A stretch of 64,000 bases of DNA from Chaenocephalus aceratus (taxonomy: Eukaryota > Chordata > Actinopteri > Perciformes > Channichthyidae): the NCBI GenBank assembly GCA_023974075.1, contig JAMFTG010000568.1, forward strand, positions 56,374 through 120,373, given 5' to 3'. Below are positions 26,101 through 38,640 of the stretch, piece by piece. Every line of letters starts with the position of its first letter. The stretch's first letter is position 1. Below the pieces are notes generated by a model. It was given only the letters and a program-made list of their open reading frames with translations. It had not been told where the DNA came from and did no database searches. Both the position numbers and the translations under genes were made by a program.

Positions 26101-27278
26101 TAACAAACACAAATGGGCACTTGCTTATTGGCAAGGGAATGACATCGGGTACTAATTGTAAATGTTAATTCTCAGACACCAAGGACCTGAAGCTGAAGGC
26201 GGCCGTCATTGCCATTGATGGCGAGGCCAAGGGCATCTGGTTAACAGCTTCTCTCCTCTGGCAAATCTACCTGAAGATGATTCCATGCCGCTGCTTGAAT
26301 GAGAGCAGAGCAGGTTTCTTTTGTGTTTTCCTTCAGTAGGAAGACATCAAAGCAAGTGATGGAGAAAGTACTTAAAGTAAAATTAGTCGTACCACAGTGC
26401 AGAAAGGGAAAACACATGCATTGATGATGCATCCTCTGTGGCATGTGACAACCCTGTGGTTGTCCACCAGGTGGTGCTGCTGTAACCTGTGTGGTTCTTG
26501 TAATCAGCAGTGATGGGACCCACCTGTGGCCCTTGACTCCAGGATATAGAGGGCTGCAGAGCAGGCTCTCTCTCAGCTGCCCTGCTCGGTGCAGCAGGAC
26601 ACCGATCCTCTGGTCTGGTTTATTGTTGGTTGTAACCACTGTGTTGGGTAAAATAAATGATTGTTTTGGGCAGCTCCTGTGTGGAACTGGTGTCCTTATG
26701 TTGCAAGCAGAGCCAGCTTGTAACATAATAATAAAAAAAGACTAATGATATCTTAAACCAAAATAAATCAAATGGAAAATTAACCGACAACAACAATTTA
26801 ACATAAACGAGGATTAAAATAAGGATACGTTTGACTCAATGTTGTATAAAGTACCCGTTATGGTTAAGATATATATATTTTTTTTAAATAATACAGCTTC
26901 CCGAGACACGAAGAGGAGACACCAACAATTCTTCCACTTGAAATGCGTTTAAACTGTGTCAGAGAGATGTTTAATCGGTTCATTTTAATTGGTTAATAAT
27001 TGGTGTTTAATACTGGCAACTTCTAATTGTTGGAAAAACGAAAACGTTCCCAATAAGGGGGGGGAGAATCGATCCAGTTTCGATTCCGTAACCTTGGCGC
27101 ACTGCCACTCCAACATCCAATCCCGACTTGAAGTTTAATCACGGGGACTATAGTCCTAAATGATAGTTGGGGATTATTAGGCCATAAGGTGAACCCTGTT
27201 ATCGTTTCAACCCGCAGAAGTGGAACTACACAATCTTTAGTTCATAAAAAAGAACGAGTCATGCTTATCCACCAAAAA
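26101..27278. other. Mostly gene-free stretch with a possible small exon
   Basis: Near 26050-26250 a frame read across GGTAAC...CTCAG gives WKLDVLQIK then DTKDLKLKAAVIAIDGEAKG. It looks protein-like, but I do not recognise it. The remainder (26480-26760) resembles a diverged interspersed repeat. AT-rich sequence follows to the inverted-repeat element. Confidence 0.35.
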
Positions 27279-28029
27279 AAGTTCGCCGCTAAAATTCCTG
27301 CCAATTCTTCTAGGCACGTACTTATTGGCTGAACTAGTCCCTTCAAAGCGTAATCATATCTTGATCCAAAGTAGTGCCACGGTTTGTCACGTGATCGTGC
27401 TCCACCAATTGGGTAGCTGCATATTGTCAACAGAAGTGAAAGATGGCCGCCTACATGGTTACGCTAAACCAGACCAAATGGATTCTAAACAGTGCTGTAT
27501 GCTTGTTTTATGTCATGTTTTGTCATATGTCTTAATACATCACTAAGTCCGAGGTATTTGCGTTATATACGCGGTATTTGTGAGAGGTTTTACTATCTGG
27601 GAACAGAGTTGACCATCGAATCAACATTGACTAGCAGCGTTTATCAGCCAACACCAGCTACAAACAATTTCCCCACGAGAATTAATAAAGTATATCAAAC
27701 TCAAATTTATCAAACTATCATTCCTGGACTACCATGTTCGCATCGCTACGTTCATTGGCTGAGCTCGTGGATTATTCCATCAGACTGAAGACTTTTTGTC
27801 TGTCTGTTGTTACCCTGTACACGTTAAATGCACTCTTAAAATGACTTGATTTCATACATAGCTGCGTCCAAGAAGAAGGTTAACTTGTTACGTTAATTAA
27901 TTTAGATCAATAAAATGCAGTACTTCCAGGCTGAAGACTTTTCTTTTTGTCGCTGCTTTTAATTGAACTATTCATATCTTAGACTGCACTGTAACTTTTA
28001 TCCATGTATTTTTTCTTTTAATGTTTATT

Positions 28030-28145
28030 TTATTAGCTTTTCTTTTAAATGCCATTTTCTTAATGTCTTTCATTTTTTGTAAAGCACTTTGAATTGCCTT
28101 GTGTTGAAAAGTGCTATATAAATAAACTTGCCTTACTTATACCAA
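28030..28145 (+). repeat. LINE/SINE 3' tail
   Basis: The sequence TAAAGCACTTTGAATTGCC, followed by GTGCTATATAAATAAACTTGCC, is the usual 3' terminus of fish L2-type retroelements. Only this tail is recognisable. Confidence 0.6.
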
Positions 28146-28535
28146 TGTCCATTGATTCATTTATTTACTCTTTCATCCCTCCACAAATGAAAACAACACT
28201 GATGAACCATAAAAACGAGATTTATTACAAATATAAAAAGGTATGACATAAACAGTACAAAACAGAATAAGGACATGTAATGGAGTATAATTGGTGTCAG
28301 GTGATCGTGATCCGCAGCCACGGCTGGGCGGAGCGGCTGATTGGTGCTGTGATTGCCTCAGCTGGTTAAAAGAGTCCTGCTGATTATACTCTGTGTTCTA
28401 GTTTGGTTATGAAGCCACACGGTTTTTTGACTGCTGCATTGCACTGCAGAGAAGAGACTCTGAGTGATGTGTGAGCGCGTCGGCCAGGCGCTAAAACCAA
28501 AAGAACAGAAAGGTGGAAAGAAGGCTCTTTTATTC

Positions 28536-29290
28536 CTATTCCTCACTGTCAGTGTCAGGGCAGTCATCGTTCTCTTCCTCTGTTTCTTTTTTATTTGCAC
28601 AATTTGAGCAACGACATAAGTCTGTGCAACAGAGTCCTGCAGAGAAGCATGAACATCTGCCTTTCTCACAGGCAGACTCTTTGCAGCTGCAGTGTATCAC
28701 ATGCAACACGCTGTCAGGGGCAGGACTTCTTGTCATCCAGGTGACGTGTAAGTTCCCATCCTCTATTTCCCAACCATATCCAGCAGGTGATGGAGCATTA
28801 ATTTCTCTTTTGAGACAGGACCTCATTATTGCTGCCTGGTCATTTGCCCTTTTGCAGTGCTGATGGAGGGCATCAGGAGTAGGGGGAATGCTTAATTCTG
28901 GCAAGGCCGATGATGCCATACAGAAAGCCTTGTACCTAGCATCATTTACATCTTCTGCTGCTGGCTGATCGTATAGGTGACATACATACCGGCAAAGAAG
29001 TGCTAATGTTGATTGCTCCAAGTCAAAGTAAGTACCTAAACTTCTAAAAGCCTTAAGGTAGTCATCTTTCTCACATGCAACAGCAAATGACTTTCTTTTA
29101 CCTTTGCCATAGAAAGCGCTTGTGGAGTCACACCCAGAGAACGTGTGAATTCCAATCAAGGCTGTGCAGCATGTTGGGCATGTAAAAACACCCGTGTGTC
29201 ACATTCCTCATGATCACACTGCAGGTCTTCAACAACATCAACAGTGGTTGTTAAACTTGTGGTTTTCAGCCACCACGTTCCGAGAGTCTC
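28536..29290 (-). pseudogene. CXC (tesmin/TSO1-like) domain protein, transposon-associated
   Basis: The minus-strand ORF reads IGIHTFSGCDSTSAFYGKGK at its start. A helical middle follows (RYVCHLYDQPAAEDVNDARYK, then PTPDALHQHCKRANDQA). It ends in a Cys-rich block with CSCKESACEKGRCSCFSAG and LCCTDLCRCSNCANK, which is the spacing of a CXC zinc/DNA-binding domain. An acidic tail follows and the ORF stops at 28536. Upstream on the same strand, another frame gives DLQCDHEECDTRVFLHAQHA, the preceding part of the same family, so several hundred bases between the two are deleted. Proteins of this GCDSTSAF type occur in many copies in fish and invertebrates. Their mechanism is not known to me. Confidence 0.6.
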
Positions 29291-29666
29291 CCTTCAAGCC
29301 GAGCCACCGTTGTAAGCTTGTCCTGTACGTATTCCATCTTGTATTGGCAAACTAATCAACCTTTTCGTGCTTCACATACGTAATATGCATGTAACAATGT
29401 TTGTGTGTTGATCATTTTGACTTTTTGAGACTTTCTGGTGCGTTTTCTCCTCGTCCCCGCTACTCGATGAAAACATGGCGGTCGCCATCTTTCACTTCTG
29501 TTGACAATATGCAGCTACCCAATTGGTGGAGCACGATCACGTGACAAACCGTGGCACTACTTTGGACCAAGATATTATTACGCGTTGAAGGGACTAGTTC
29601 AGGCAATAAGTACGTGCCTAGAAGAATTGGCAGGAATTTTAGCGACGAACTTAAATACATTCGATA

Positions 29667-30529
29667 TCACCCCATTAACTTTAACACAACTCCACGCACT
29701 TTATATATCCTCCTGATCCACCCCACTAACCTCTTCCCAAATCCCACCTTCTCTAACACCCTAAATAAATATTCACGATCCACCCTGTCAAATGCCTTTT
29801 CTAAATCTAAACTAACCAACACCCCTCCTTTACTCCCCTTCATGTAGTTTATCACCTCCCTTACGCTGCTTGTTGCATCGCTAATGTCCCTCCCCGGTAT
29901 GCTATAGGCCTGCGTGCTCCCCACCACCGTGCCCATCACCCTCTTCATCCTATTTGCTAAAACCCTTGCTAACATGTTATAGTCACTGTTTAACATGCTC
30001 AAAGGCCTATAGTTGCTCAACTTCTCCCTACTCCCTTTCTTAAATAAAACACGTATCACCCTGTGGACAGGCCGGCCGGCAGCTCCTCCCTCTCTTCCAG
30101 CCTGCAGAACAGGCTCGTGAGGATGGGCACCAGCACCTCCCTGAACTTCACATAGAACTCCGTGGTTAGCCCATCCAACCCCGGACTTTTATTTCTCCCC
30201 ATCCCCACTATCGCTAAATCCACCTCCCCTTTCCAATTCCACAGCTCTCTCTCCGTACATCCAATCCGCGCCCCTAGTGTCTCAGGGTGGTATGGCCGTA
30301 AGCAAAGAGTTTGGAGGGATAATAGCTTCTTATAGCTGAGAGGGGCTGGAGGTCTCAGGGCCGGGTGCTGAAAGGCGGACTGGGAGGCCGGGTTGCGGGA
30401 TGGCATTTGGCTTTCCAACAGCCCCGTCACTCGCTCCAGCATTAAAGCCACCCGATCCAATCGGTCACTGTAAAGCAAAGCAAAGCCAATGGACTGAGTT
30501 TGAGGGACATTGTGTGAAACTGTACACAA
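29667..30529 (-). pseudogene. LINE reverse transcriptase fragment (L1/Tx1-like)
   Basis: Reads on the minus strand: GRNKSPGLDGLTTEFYVKF, then after a frameshift near 30057, SNYRPLSMLNSDYNMLARVL, GSTQAYSIPGRDISD and SLDLEKAFDRVD (RT palm motif A). It ends before the YADD motif. The sequence is closely related to the larger copy at 33102-36656. It is truncated at both ends and abuts the right arm of the 27.3-29.65 kb element. Confidence 0.88.
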
Positions 30530-31394
30530 TCAAACAATAACTCATTGGATGAACTCAATTCAATTGTGGGCAGGATTTCCATCCAATAAATAATCGTAGC
30601 CCCAACTGAAACTAAGAACATCCATTTAATACAATGTCATTGAGTTAGTCCAACTCATTTTTATCAAATAAAGCTGAAATTAAATTATCATGTTACGTAA
30701 ATTAAATGAATTTACATTTGTTCAACTCAAACTAATATAATAAATTGGTAAATAAATAACGTAAAATATAATTGTTTCACTTTATCCCCACTAAGACACT
30801 CATGACACAAAACCTGGTTGAGATATTTTTATTGAACATTCTCAGATAACAATTACAGCTTGAGGTGGATAGCCAGTGCTCACTTTACTCGTCTGTTTGC
30901 ATTTCTTTTCTCATAAAACACATCAAACAGACTGAGCAGGAGATAAAAGCAATAATAATGCCAATCATGGATGAGGAAGGTGAGAGTAATCCTCAATTCA
31001 ACATCAATATGTATATACACATCTCAATATTAACTTTACTTGAATACACAGAGCAAGATGTACAAATATTTGTTTAAAAGAACAATTTTAAAGTGGTGCA
31101 AATAGCACTCCCGTAACAGTGCCGAAACTGGTGACATGTGAACCCCCAGCTATTCTAGATCTCCCAAACAACAAAGACTCTATAAAAGGTGGAAGAGTCT
31201 GATTCCGACACTACAATATAATCATGTGTACCCTCCTCTCTCATGCTTACATTATATTGGAGTCTGTCCTCCACAAAAACAGCCAGTTTGCTATGATATA
31301 TTTGTGATGTGTTTACTGAAACCAGCGATGGAGTGTATTCATTGATGTGTTATATCAGTCTATCCTGTCATTTGTTTTTTTATTGATCAAGTAT
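30530..31394. other. Gene-free stretch
   Basis: AT-rich. No ORF with recognisable motifs. A short frame near 30865-31077 has no family resemblance. Confidence 0.4.
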
Positions 31395-31745
31395 GATCAA
31401 AAGGGGAGAATGTAGTGGACATCTTTGTTATATCCTTATATGCTTAAACCAAATGCTTCTCATTTCCTGAGATGTGCTGTTTTCTTCTATCTACTCTACT
31501 TTGGGTTTATTCCCAAGCGCTTCAAGGCCACCGAGCTGATTTGGCTACTGGGTTGAGACTCACACAAAGTCACACAAGAACTTCCCTACTCTGGGAACCG
31601 TTATGCTATCTACCGCTCAAGGCCAGGTGTCTAATACCGTGTGAAGACAGATTTCTGAGCTTCCCTCCCTTTGCTGTATATAAGCTTTGTGACTATATTG
31701 TACTGCGCACACTCACGCAGACTATTCTATTCTATGCAGAATTTT
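31395..31745 (+). repeat. Possible solo or 3' LTR with upstream polypurine tract
   Basis: AAAAGGGGAGAA at 31397-31409 looks like a polypurine tract and is followed at once by TGTAGTGGACATC, the usual start of an LTR. About 265 bases on, GCTGTATATAAGC gives a TATA-like box, and the segment may end near TTCTATGCA. No retroviral coding sequence is visible upstream, so this is only a candidate. Confidence 0.4.
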
Positions 31746-31963
31746 CCGCATAATCAGCAAAATGGGGCAGATTTTTAAAAGGCCGCATATTTATCAAAAG
31801 GCGCCTGCATGCAATCCCTGCATTTTTCCACACAAAGTTGAGGGAAAAAAAGTTAACTCGTCTTGACGTGAAGTGATGATGGGACGTCATCAGCTCGCGC
31901 ATCACAGAAGGTAAACAACACCGTAGAGTGAACGTGCTGAGCTCACACGAGAGAGAAAACACC

Positions 31964-32160
31964 AAGATGAAAACATCTAATCCATCTCATTTACAGACGA
32001 ACATCTCTGCTAAAGACCGGGCAAAGCAGTTCCCCGATGTCTTGCACGAAAGTGGGGGGGAACTATTCTGCACCCCGTGCGACTGTGTGTTGGAGCATAA
32101 GAGAACATCGACGGTGACGACCCACTTTGACTCATTCAAACATTCGAAAATGCTTTCTGC
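31964..32160 (+). pseudogene. CGGBP1-like / BED-type zinc finger exon
   Basis: Beginning MKTSNPSHLQTNISAKDRAK, then FPDVLHESGGELFCTPCDC and HKRTSTVTTHFDSFKHSK, this is the N-terminal C2H2-like finger of the CGGBP1/hAT-derived group, which binds DNA. At about 32160 it runs into unrelated sequence, probably antisense LINE DNA. The 315-codon open frame that continues there is therefore not a real protein, and only the first 75 or so codons are meaningful. Confidence 0.65.
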
Positions 32161-33083
32161 TGCTGCTTCGTTTCCCCTCAGCTCCTGTGCAGACACTATC
32201 ACCCCTTTCATCCTTAGCCCCTCTAACAGTCTCTCTTTCCCTCCACGTTTCCATCGTCACCTCATGTTCCCTCTCTCCTTTCGTCCTGCACCCCATCACT
32301 CTGCCACACAGCTCCTGCATACCCACCACCACATCATCACCGTCAGCTTGACACTTCCACCCTCCAAAGACTTTCAGTGTATAGTCTACCCGAAACACAT
32401 CCCCCCTTCCTCACCACCTTTTCCTTTCCAAGTCCTTCTTTTTTCACCCCCTGGCTTTTTCTTTCCCGATTTGCCATCTGTTGTTCCTTCATCTTTCCCA
32501 CCTCCACTGCCCTCTCCATGGTGTTCTCCACCTGCAGGCTGCCTCTTTCCAGAGGGCCCTTCCCCCGCACTCTGCTCGGCCTCCTCCCTACCTTCCTGTG
32601 CTGTACTCTCGACATGTCCTTTCAGTAAGCATGCTGTCTTCCCACCGCCAGCATTCTCTTTCTCCTCCTCCACTTTGGAGTATACAGCTGTTAAAGCAGC
32701 GGGAGGGGGATGGGCTCTCACTTCTGGCTTTGTCTTTTCCATGATTTCCTTCCCATCAAACTCCTTCTCCTTCGCTGTCTTCTTTGTATTCACCTCCAAG
32801 TGCTCTCCGTGTTCTCCCTTCTTTTATCCTTATTTTCATTTTTCTCTTTATTGTCCTCCATTTCCTGCTTCCTGACGGCATCCATTAGCTTGTCATTCCC
32901 GATGTCCTCGGTCTGCATCTCCTCTATTCCCGCCATGGGATCGCGGGTGATAAGGCCTCCCCAGACAGCAGTGCTGTTTGGGGAGAGGAATGTCCAAAGA
33001 TCCGCTTTCCAATTGTCCAAAAAATGAACTTTTCTCCCGTTTTTACTCCAAACAATTGAGCAGCTCTTCCTCTGTACAGTCAT
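32160..33083 (-). pseudogene. Possible LINE ORF1-like remnant
   Basis: Minus-strand frames include WKADLWTFLSPN and TLKVFGGWKCQADGDDVVVG, separated by a long Lys/Glu/Gly-rich linker. The charge pattern and position next to the LINE copies suggest an ORF1 remnant, but no RRM or zinc-knuckle could be read. It lies downstream of the ORF2 3' end, so it belongs to another insertion or to a rearranged copy. Confidence 0.35.
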
Positions 33084-33101
33084 CCGCGCCCCGAGTGGCT
33101 T

Positions 33102-36100
33102 TTTATTTTTATTTTTTTATTTTTTTATAAAAAACACAGTTTATAATTATACATTTTTCATACAGTATTTACATATAGTATCACACACATTAATTTCTTT
33201 TTCCCTATCCATCATTTCCTATATCTTCTCTTCATCTTTGTCAAAATTGAATTTCAATTTCCCTTCTTCCATTTCCATCAATTTCCATCCGTTTATGAAC
33301 TCGTCAGTAAACACGTCACTCCCTTTATACACCAACAGCATTCTCATGTCTCTCATTATATTTATTTTCATAATGCCCCACACTCCAACAATGTTCCCCT
33401 CATAATGTGCCACATCCCTCCTCAGTTTCACTGCATATCTCCCGTGACTTAAACATACATTCAACACACCAATATTACACCCATCCCTTTTGCCCTTCCA
33501 CCCAAAGATCCACAATTCCTTCCATTCCTTCCATTCCATCATCCCTTCTTCCCAACACCTGCATATCAATTCCTTCATTTCCCCAAAAACACTTTTAATT
33601 CCCCACACTCAAAAAACTCATGCATGCAATTCTCCACCTCAACTTTACACACATCGCATTCTCTCTTCACCTCTTTATCAAACAGACTTATGATTAAATT
33701 ATTAAAAACCCTATTGTGCCTCAAAATAAAATCTAAATGCTCACACTCTACATTATTCCCTTTCACTCTCAGATTCATCCATATCCTCTTCACATCCCAC
33801 CCACCACCTGTTCCCACACTTTCTCCGAGGCAGGCCTCCTGACCTCCCCTCCCCAGGACTCCATATATCCTTTTTATGTTCATGTCTTGCATCACAGCTT
33901 CACCCACATATAACACCACATTATTATCCCCTTCCCCACATTTTACTTTCTATCAGCCTTCTCCATTCCCCCGGCATCCCCTCTTTGATGCTTTCTAGCA
34001 CGTTTTCAGCCGTCCATTTCCCCATCAACAAATCCCTTCCCCTTGCTTCATCAATTATCACCTGTGCCCTCATGAACCCCGGTACATATTCATACACCAC
34101 ATCCCTTATCACCCTGGACCCCGCCCTCCACATTGGTACATTAAAAATCATCTCCCCCTCTTTTTTAATCATTCTGTTTTGGAATATAGGCTGTTTCCAG
34201 ACCCGACTCCTATTCACACATCCATACCTCACATTCACCATAAGCTCTCCCCATGCACTCATCACCTCCCCACTCGCTCATCCCACTCATCCACCCTTTC
34301 TTAAAACACATACACATCCCACTATCCCCACAACCTCCACCTTTATTTATGCTATTCTTAAGAAACACCTTCCATACGTGCTTCTCCCTCACATCCAGAT
34401 TTCTAAAACCTCCCTCGCTATCCTAGCTCCCTTTCCCTCCCACAAAGAATCACTCACCAATCTATTCACCTCTTTAACTACTCTCTCCGGCACCTCCATC
34501 ACATTACACACATACACTAATGTACTCATCATTAGTCCGTTCACCACCACCACCTTTCCCCTCAGCTTTAATCCTCTCAACCTCCAGAGATGTAGTGTCC
34601 TCTTTATGCTCCCTCGCATCACCTCGTACTGCTCATCTCTCCCTTCTCTATCCTTTACCCCACATGAATCCCCAATATCCTAAAATAGTCCTTTCTCTCC
34701 CTTAACCCTATCTCACCTCCCCCCCACATCCCCTGCTCCTAACACCATACACCTTCCATACACCTCCACACTCTCCATATCCCTCACCGTGATTGTTGCG
34801 TCATCCGCATACTGATATAGGAAGCTTACCTCACCCCCCGGTACCAACACTCCTCTCACCTCCTCGTTTAAACTCAGCAAGCCCGCCAATGGTTCCGCCG
34901 ACAGCGCGTCCAACATCGCTGAGAGAGGGCACCCTGCTCTCCCTAGTCTAAACACATTAGCTATCACCCCATGTACCTTCACACAACTCACGCCTTCCTA
35001 TAATCCTCCTTATCCACCCAATAAATCCCTTTCCAAGCCCCGCCTCCTGCATCACCCTAAACACATACTCGTGGTTCACCCTGTCAAGAGCCTTATTTAA
35101 ATCAATGCTCTCCACCACTCCCCCTTTCCCTTCTTTCATAAAATCAATCGTGTCCCTTATCTTCCTCCCCGGTATGCTGTAAGCCTGCGTGCTCCCCACC
35201 ACTACCCCCACTACCCTCTTTAACCTCTTTGACAGCACCCGTGCTAAAATCTTATAATCGCTGTTGAGCATGCTCAACGGCCTATACTTTCTTAAATCCT
35301 CCCTACTCCCCTTTTTGTACAAATAGTTCTCACCCCTGTTGATACCCCGTCCGGCAGTTCGTCCCTCTCCTCGAAAAGCTGAAACAGCTTTGTTAAGATC
35401 GGCACTAGCTCCCCCTGAACTCCAGATAGAGTTCAGCTCTGAACCCATCCAGGCCTGGGCTTTCATTCCTACCATCCCCATGATGGCTGCCTCCACCTCC
35501 TGCTTCCTAATTCCCCCTCACATAACTCCCTTCCCTCATACTCCCTATTGCCTCCTCCAAACTTTCCTTATCTCCTACTTCCTCCTCCACTCTTCTCGCT
35601 ATCCCCACTATATCAGTTATAACCTCCCCCTCTTTCCCCTCAACCTGTTTTATGTCACTTCTCCCCTGCTTCCTTTTTCCATCCCTCAGAAAGAACTAGT
35701 ACATTCCTCCCCTTCAACCAAGTGTTTAGCTCTCCTCCTAACTATTGCCCCCATTGCCCCTCTCCCTTTCTATCATCCCTAACTCTCCCTTTATTCTATT
35801 ATACTCCCCTATATCCCTCCCTACCTCATCCTCTCCCTTTCTATCTCCTCCTCCAGTTCCTCCTCTCACCTCCTCTCTCTCTCTCTCTACCCTTTTTCCC
35901 TCTCTCGCGACAATACTTTATTCTTTAAAACCCTTTTTAACTTCTCCCACCACAAACCTGCCTCCCCCACATCCATACTCCCTTGATTTGATATACATTC
36001 TTTCACCATCTCTTTATATCCCTCATCTTTCAACACTCCCGCATTCAGACACCAGACCCCTCCCCCTCTCCCGCTCCTCCCTCTCCCAAACAAAACCTGA

Positions 36101-36656
36101 ATATCACGTGATCGCTCAACCCCGTCATCCCAAACTTAAAGTCACTTATCTTTCCCCCACACTTCCCTTACAGAACACCACATCTATTCTGCTTTGTTTA
36201 AGCACCCCCCCCCCCACCTGCTTCCGCGTGTACATCCTTTTATCCACATTCCTTTCCCTCCACACATCTTTCAAACCATTTCCCTTTTTCCAACACCCCC
36301 CGTGAAGCATCACTTTTAAACACCACCCCACCCGCCACATCAACCCTTCCACACCACGCATTCAAATCACCCCCCACCATACTATCCCCCACATCTCCCC
36401 TCCAACCTCTCAAAAACATGTTCCTCTCCTTCTCCTCATTTGGAGCATGCACATGTATCACTCTGCACACTTCCCCCCTGAACCCAAACTCTACCCCATC
36501 ACCCTCCCCTCCCATCATCCTCCACCTTTCCCCTTTTCTCATTACTATAGCAACCCCTCCCGCATTCTCCCTCCCATTATTCACAAACACATCTCCCACC
36601 CAACCCTTCACCACATCCTCCCAACCTGATCTCACCAGAATGCGTGACTCCACCAC
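33102..36656 (-). mobile_element. LINE, L1/Tx1-like, ORF2 with decayed frames
   Basis: From 5' to 3' on the minus strand: AP-type endonuclease (NAGGVAIVMRKGERWRM, VIHVHAPNEEKERNMF, GGDLNAWCGRVD), a linker, reverse transcriptase (KYRPLSMLNSDYKILARVL, GSTQAYSIPGRKIRD, SIDLNKALDRVN, then FLYQYADDATI near 34800), and a C-terminal region with a Cys/His knuckle (CDVCKVEVENCMHEFFEC). The element ends in an A-rich (AAAAAT)n tail at 33102-33128. Frameshifts occur at most domain junctions, so it is inactive. Related fragments are at 29667-30529 and 16563-16975. ORF2 normally nicks DNA and reverse-transcribes its own RNA at the nick. Confidence 0.9.
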
Positions 36657-36690
36657 GACTCCTTAACACCACAATGCGTGGTGGAGTCAC
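36643..36690. repeat. Inverted repeat at the LINE 5' border
   Basis: CGTGACTCCACCACG is followed 19 bases later by its exact reverse complement, CGTGGTGGAGTCACG. The left arm lies within the apparent LINE ORF2 start region and the right arm lies outside. Confidence 0.7.
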
Positions 36691-37768
36691 GAACGTTGTT
36701 ACATTCACGTGTCGGCACCACGCAAACAACCCCAATGTAAAGTGAATGAGGCTCCTTTGTCGTGGTGCACACACGCATTTCTACAACGTCCCGCAGTGAG
36801 CTTTTATTCTATACAACGTTTTTCAAATCTACTTTATAGCTTGTAGTAACTCACGGGAGGCTTCTTTTCTTTTATTTGTATTCATAATAATTGTTGAGCT
36901 TCAGCTGTGTCAAATAGATTGTTCCCTTTAGTTTACGTTATTTAAAAGACAATTACATTCCTATGTGACCAATAAAGGGGTATTGTAGGCCAATATTAGT
37001 CATTTAAAGAGCCTGTGACAGCATCCCAACAACTATGCAATGAAATATTGGGCTACTAGTAATCTCGAACCGTCAGTTTAAAAAAGAAAAAGCGATACCG
37101 TTCCGTTAAATATCAATAATTTCGAACATCGCGGGAAATTCCTTGACTCATTTTGAAGTTTTGGGGGAAGCCGGAAGTGACGTCAATGCGGGAACGCTTC
37201 GAGAGCCAAACACGGACAAAGTGTGAATTACTGAGATTAGGCACGTTAATAACGTTGTAATGAAGTTGACTACAGTATATTCATATTCGTCAGTGCTTTC
37301 ATGTCAATACGGCGACATAAACATAAATGATCGTGGTGAAGATGATGATTACATTAGGATTAAATATCGGTAGTGAGAGCTGCTGCATTTCCTCCCGTCG
37401 GATGTGATATAAAAACAAATCGATTATTTTTGTGGTTGTAAACTCAAGTGGATGAAACTACATTTATTAGTGCTTTCATGTCAATTCGGCGAACATATGA
37501 TAAATTAAATGATGAGTGAGGATGATGATTAAAAATCATTTGTTTGAGCCGGTCTGCATTTCCTGATGAGAAAACAAGCCGATGCTTTTTGTAGTTGTAG
37601 TACACCAACAACATGGATTAAACGTGTGTTTTTTTTACCACAATGTTGGGGAAATTAATGGATAAAATGCACGGATTATTATTATTATTCCCACTCCGAT
37701 CGGGACACTAGGTCCACCGTTTCCCCGCAGCGAGGCTCCCCCCGTTGACAATTTACGTGGGCTGGGTG
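36691..37768. other. Gene-free stretch with an internal tandem duplication
   Basis: A segment around 37280-37390 (AGTGCTTTCATGTCAATACG...GATGATGATTA) recurs in diverged form around 37465-37560 (AGTGCTTTCATGTCAATTCG...). This gives a tandem duplication with a spacing of about 190 bases. No ORF is recognisable. Confidence 0.5.
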
Positions 37769-38640
37769 CAGTGGCGGATTGGCCATCGGGACGAATCCCG
37801 ATGGGCCGGTACCGAAGTGGGCCGGTCGGATAAGTAACTAGCACATCCCCCATAGGCGGCGCGTGAGGCTCAGGTTTGGGAAGGCTAAATAACTTCTTTT
37901 ACCTGACGCTGCCCGCCTCCGGCGTCTATAGAAAAGAGATCAACTCAGTGTGCGGAGTTTAAATCTCTCAAGTCATATTACAGGATAAAGGAAATACAGT
38001 TTAAACTGCCGTATGCAGAGAAGACGCCGACGTGTCGCACTTATCATTCATATTACATCATCAATCAGATCATCGATCATATGATATCATAATATATCAT
38101 ATATTTCCTTATCTGAGTCAGCTTCTCCAGCCTCATCTGGCCGTGCAACACTCACAGTGTCACAGACTGTATGCAGAAGTATTATTTAACACATTATGTT
38201 GACGAAACACTCGAGACAAATGTAATTAAAGTCAGATCCACTCGTGTCTTAGACGTGAACGCGCTCTCAGCTGGAGAGAGAACCCCTGGCTTGATTTACC
38301 GAGTTGATAACCAGCGTCGTAGGACCGCTTAGCGAGATCTCGTTTGTTAGTTTGTTGTTGTTAGTTTGTTTGCTACTCAAACATATCCAGGGTCTGTTGA
38401 ACTGGCTTCGTAGCACAGGGCACAGGTGGCTAGCAGCGCTAAGGTCAAAGACACAGACATTATACATTATATTTGTATTTTACCAGGATGCAGTGACACA
38501 AATATTTACATATTTACATTTACTATCTACAGCACCCGCCGCCCCTGACATCCCCACTCCCCCCGTTGACAATTTACTAGCGGTACCGAAGTGGGCCGGT
38601 CGAGAGTCCCAGGATGATTTTTAGTCCCATTCCACCACTG
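37769..38640. mobile_element. Non-autonomous hAT-type element
   Basis: It starts CAGTGGCGGATTGGCC and ends GTCCCATTCCACCACTG, whose reverse complement starts CAGTGGTGGAATGG. The subterminal motif GGTACCGAAGTGGGCCGGTC occurs near both ends in the same orientation (37808 and 38582). The 8-base flanks GCTGGGTG and GCTACATG match at 5 of 8 positions, a weak target-site duplication. No transposase is encoded. Confidence 0.7.

Larger units (their letters stand above)
27279..29652. mobile_element. 2.37-kb element with ~175-bp near-perfect terminal inverted repeats
   Basis: The left arm (27279-27455) starts AAGTTCGCCGCTAAAATTCC and runs through CACGGTTTGTCACGTGATCG to GAAGTGAAAGATGGCCGCC. The right arm (29475-29652) is its reverse complement with fewer than about ten mismatches and one small change at the inner end. 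Between the arms lie a LINE-type tail (near 28030-28145) and the minus-strand CXC-domain ORF. The outer flanks differ, and I could not define a target-site duplication. It may be a DNA transposon, or two facing copies of one repeat. Confidence 0.65.

Noticed and set aside
32160..32875. Pro/Ser-rich continuation of the 315-codon plus-strand ORF
   Set aside because: After the zinc-finger exon it is low-complexity sequence antisense to LINE-like DNA; the same DNA has better frames on the minus strand.
33985..34683. 232-codon plus-strand ORF rich in Ser, Thr, Pro and Leu (and similar at 35745-36305)
   Set aside because: Shadow of the purine-rich LINE ORF2 on the opposite strand.
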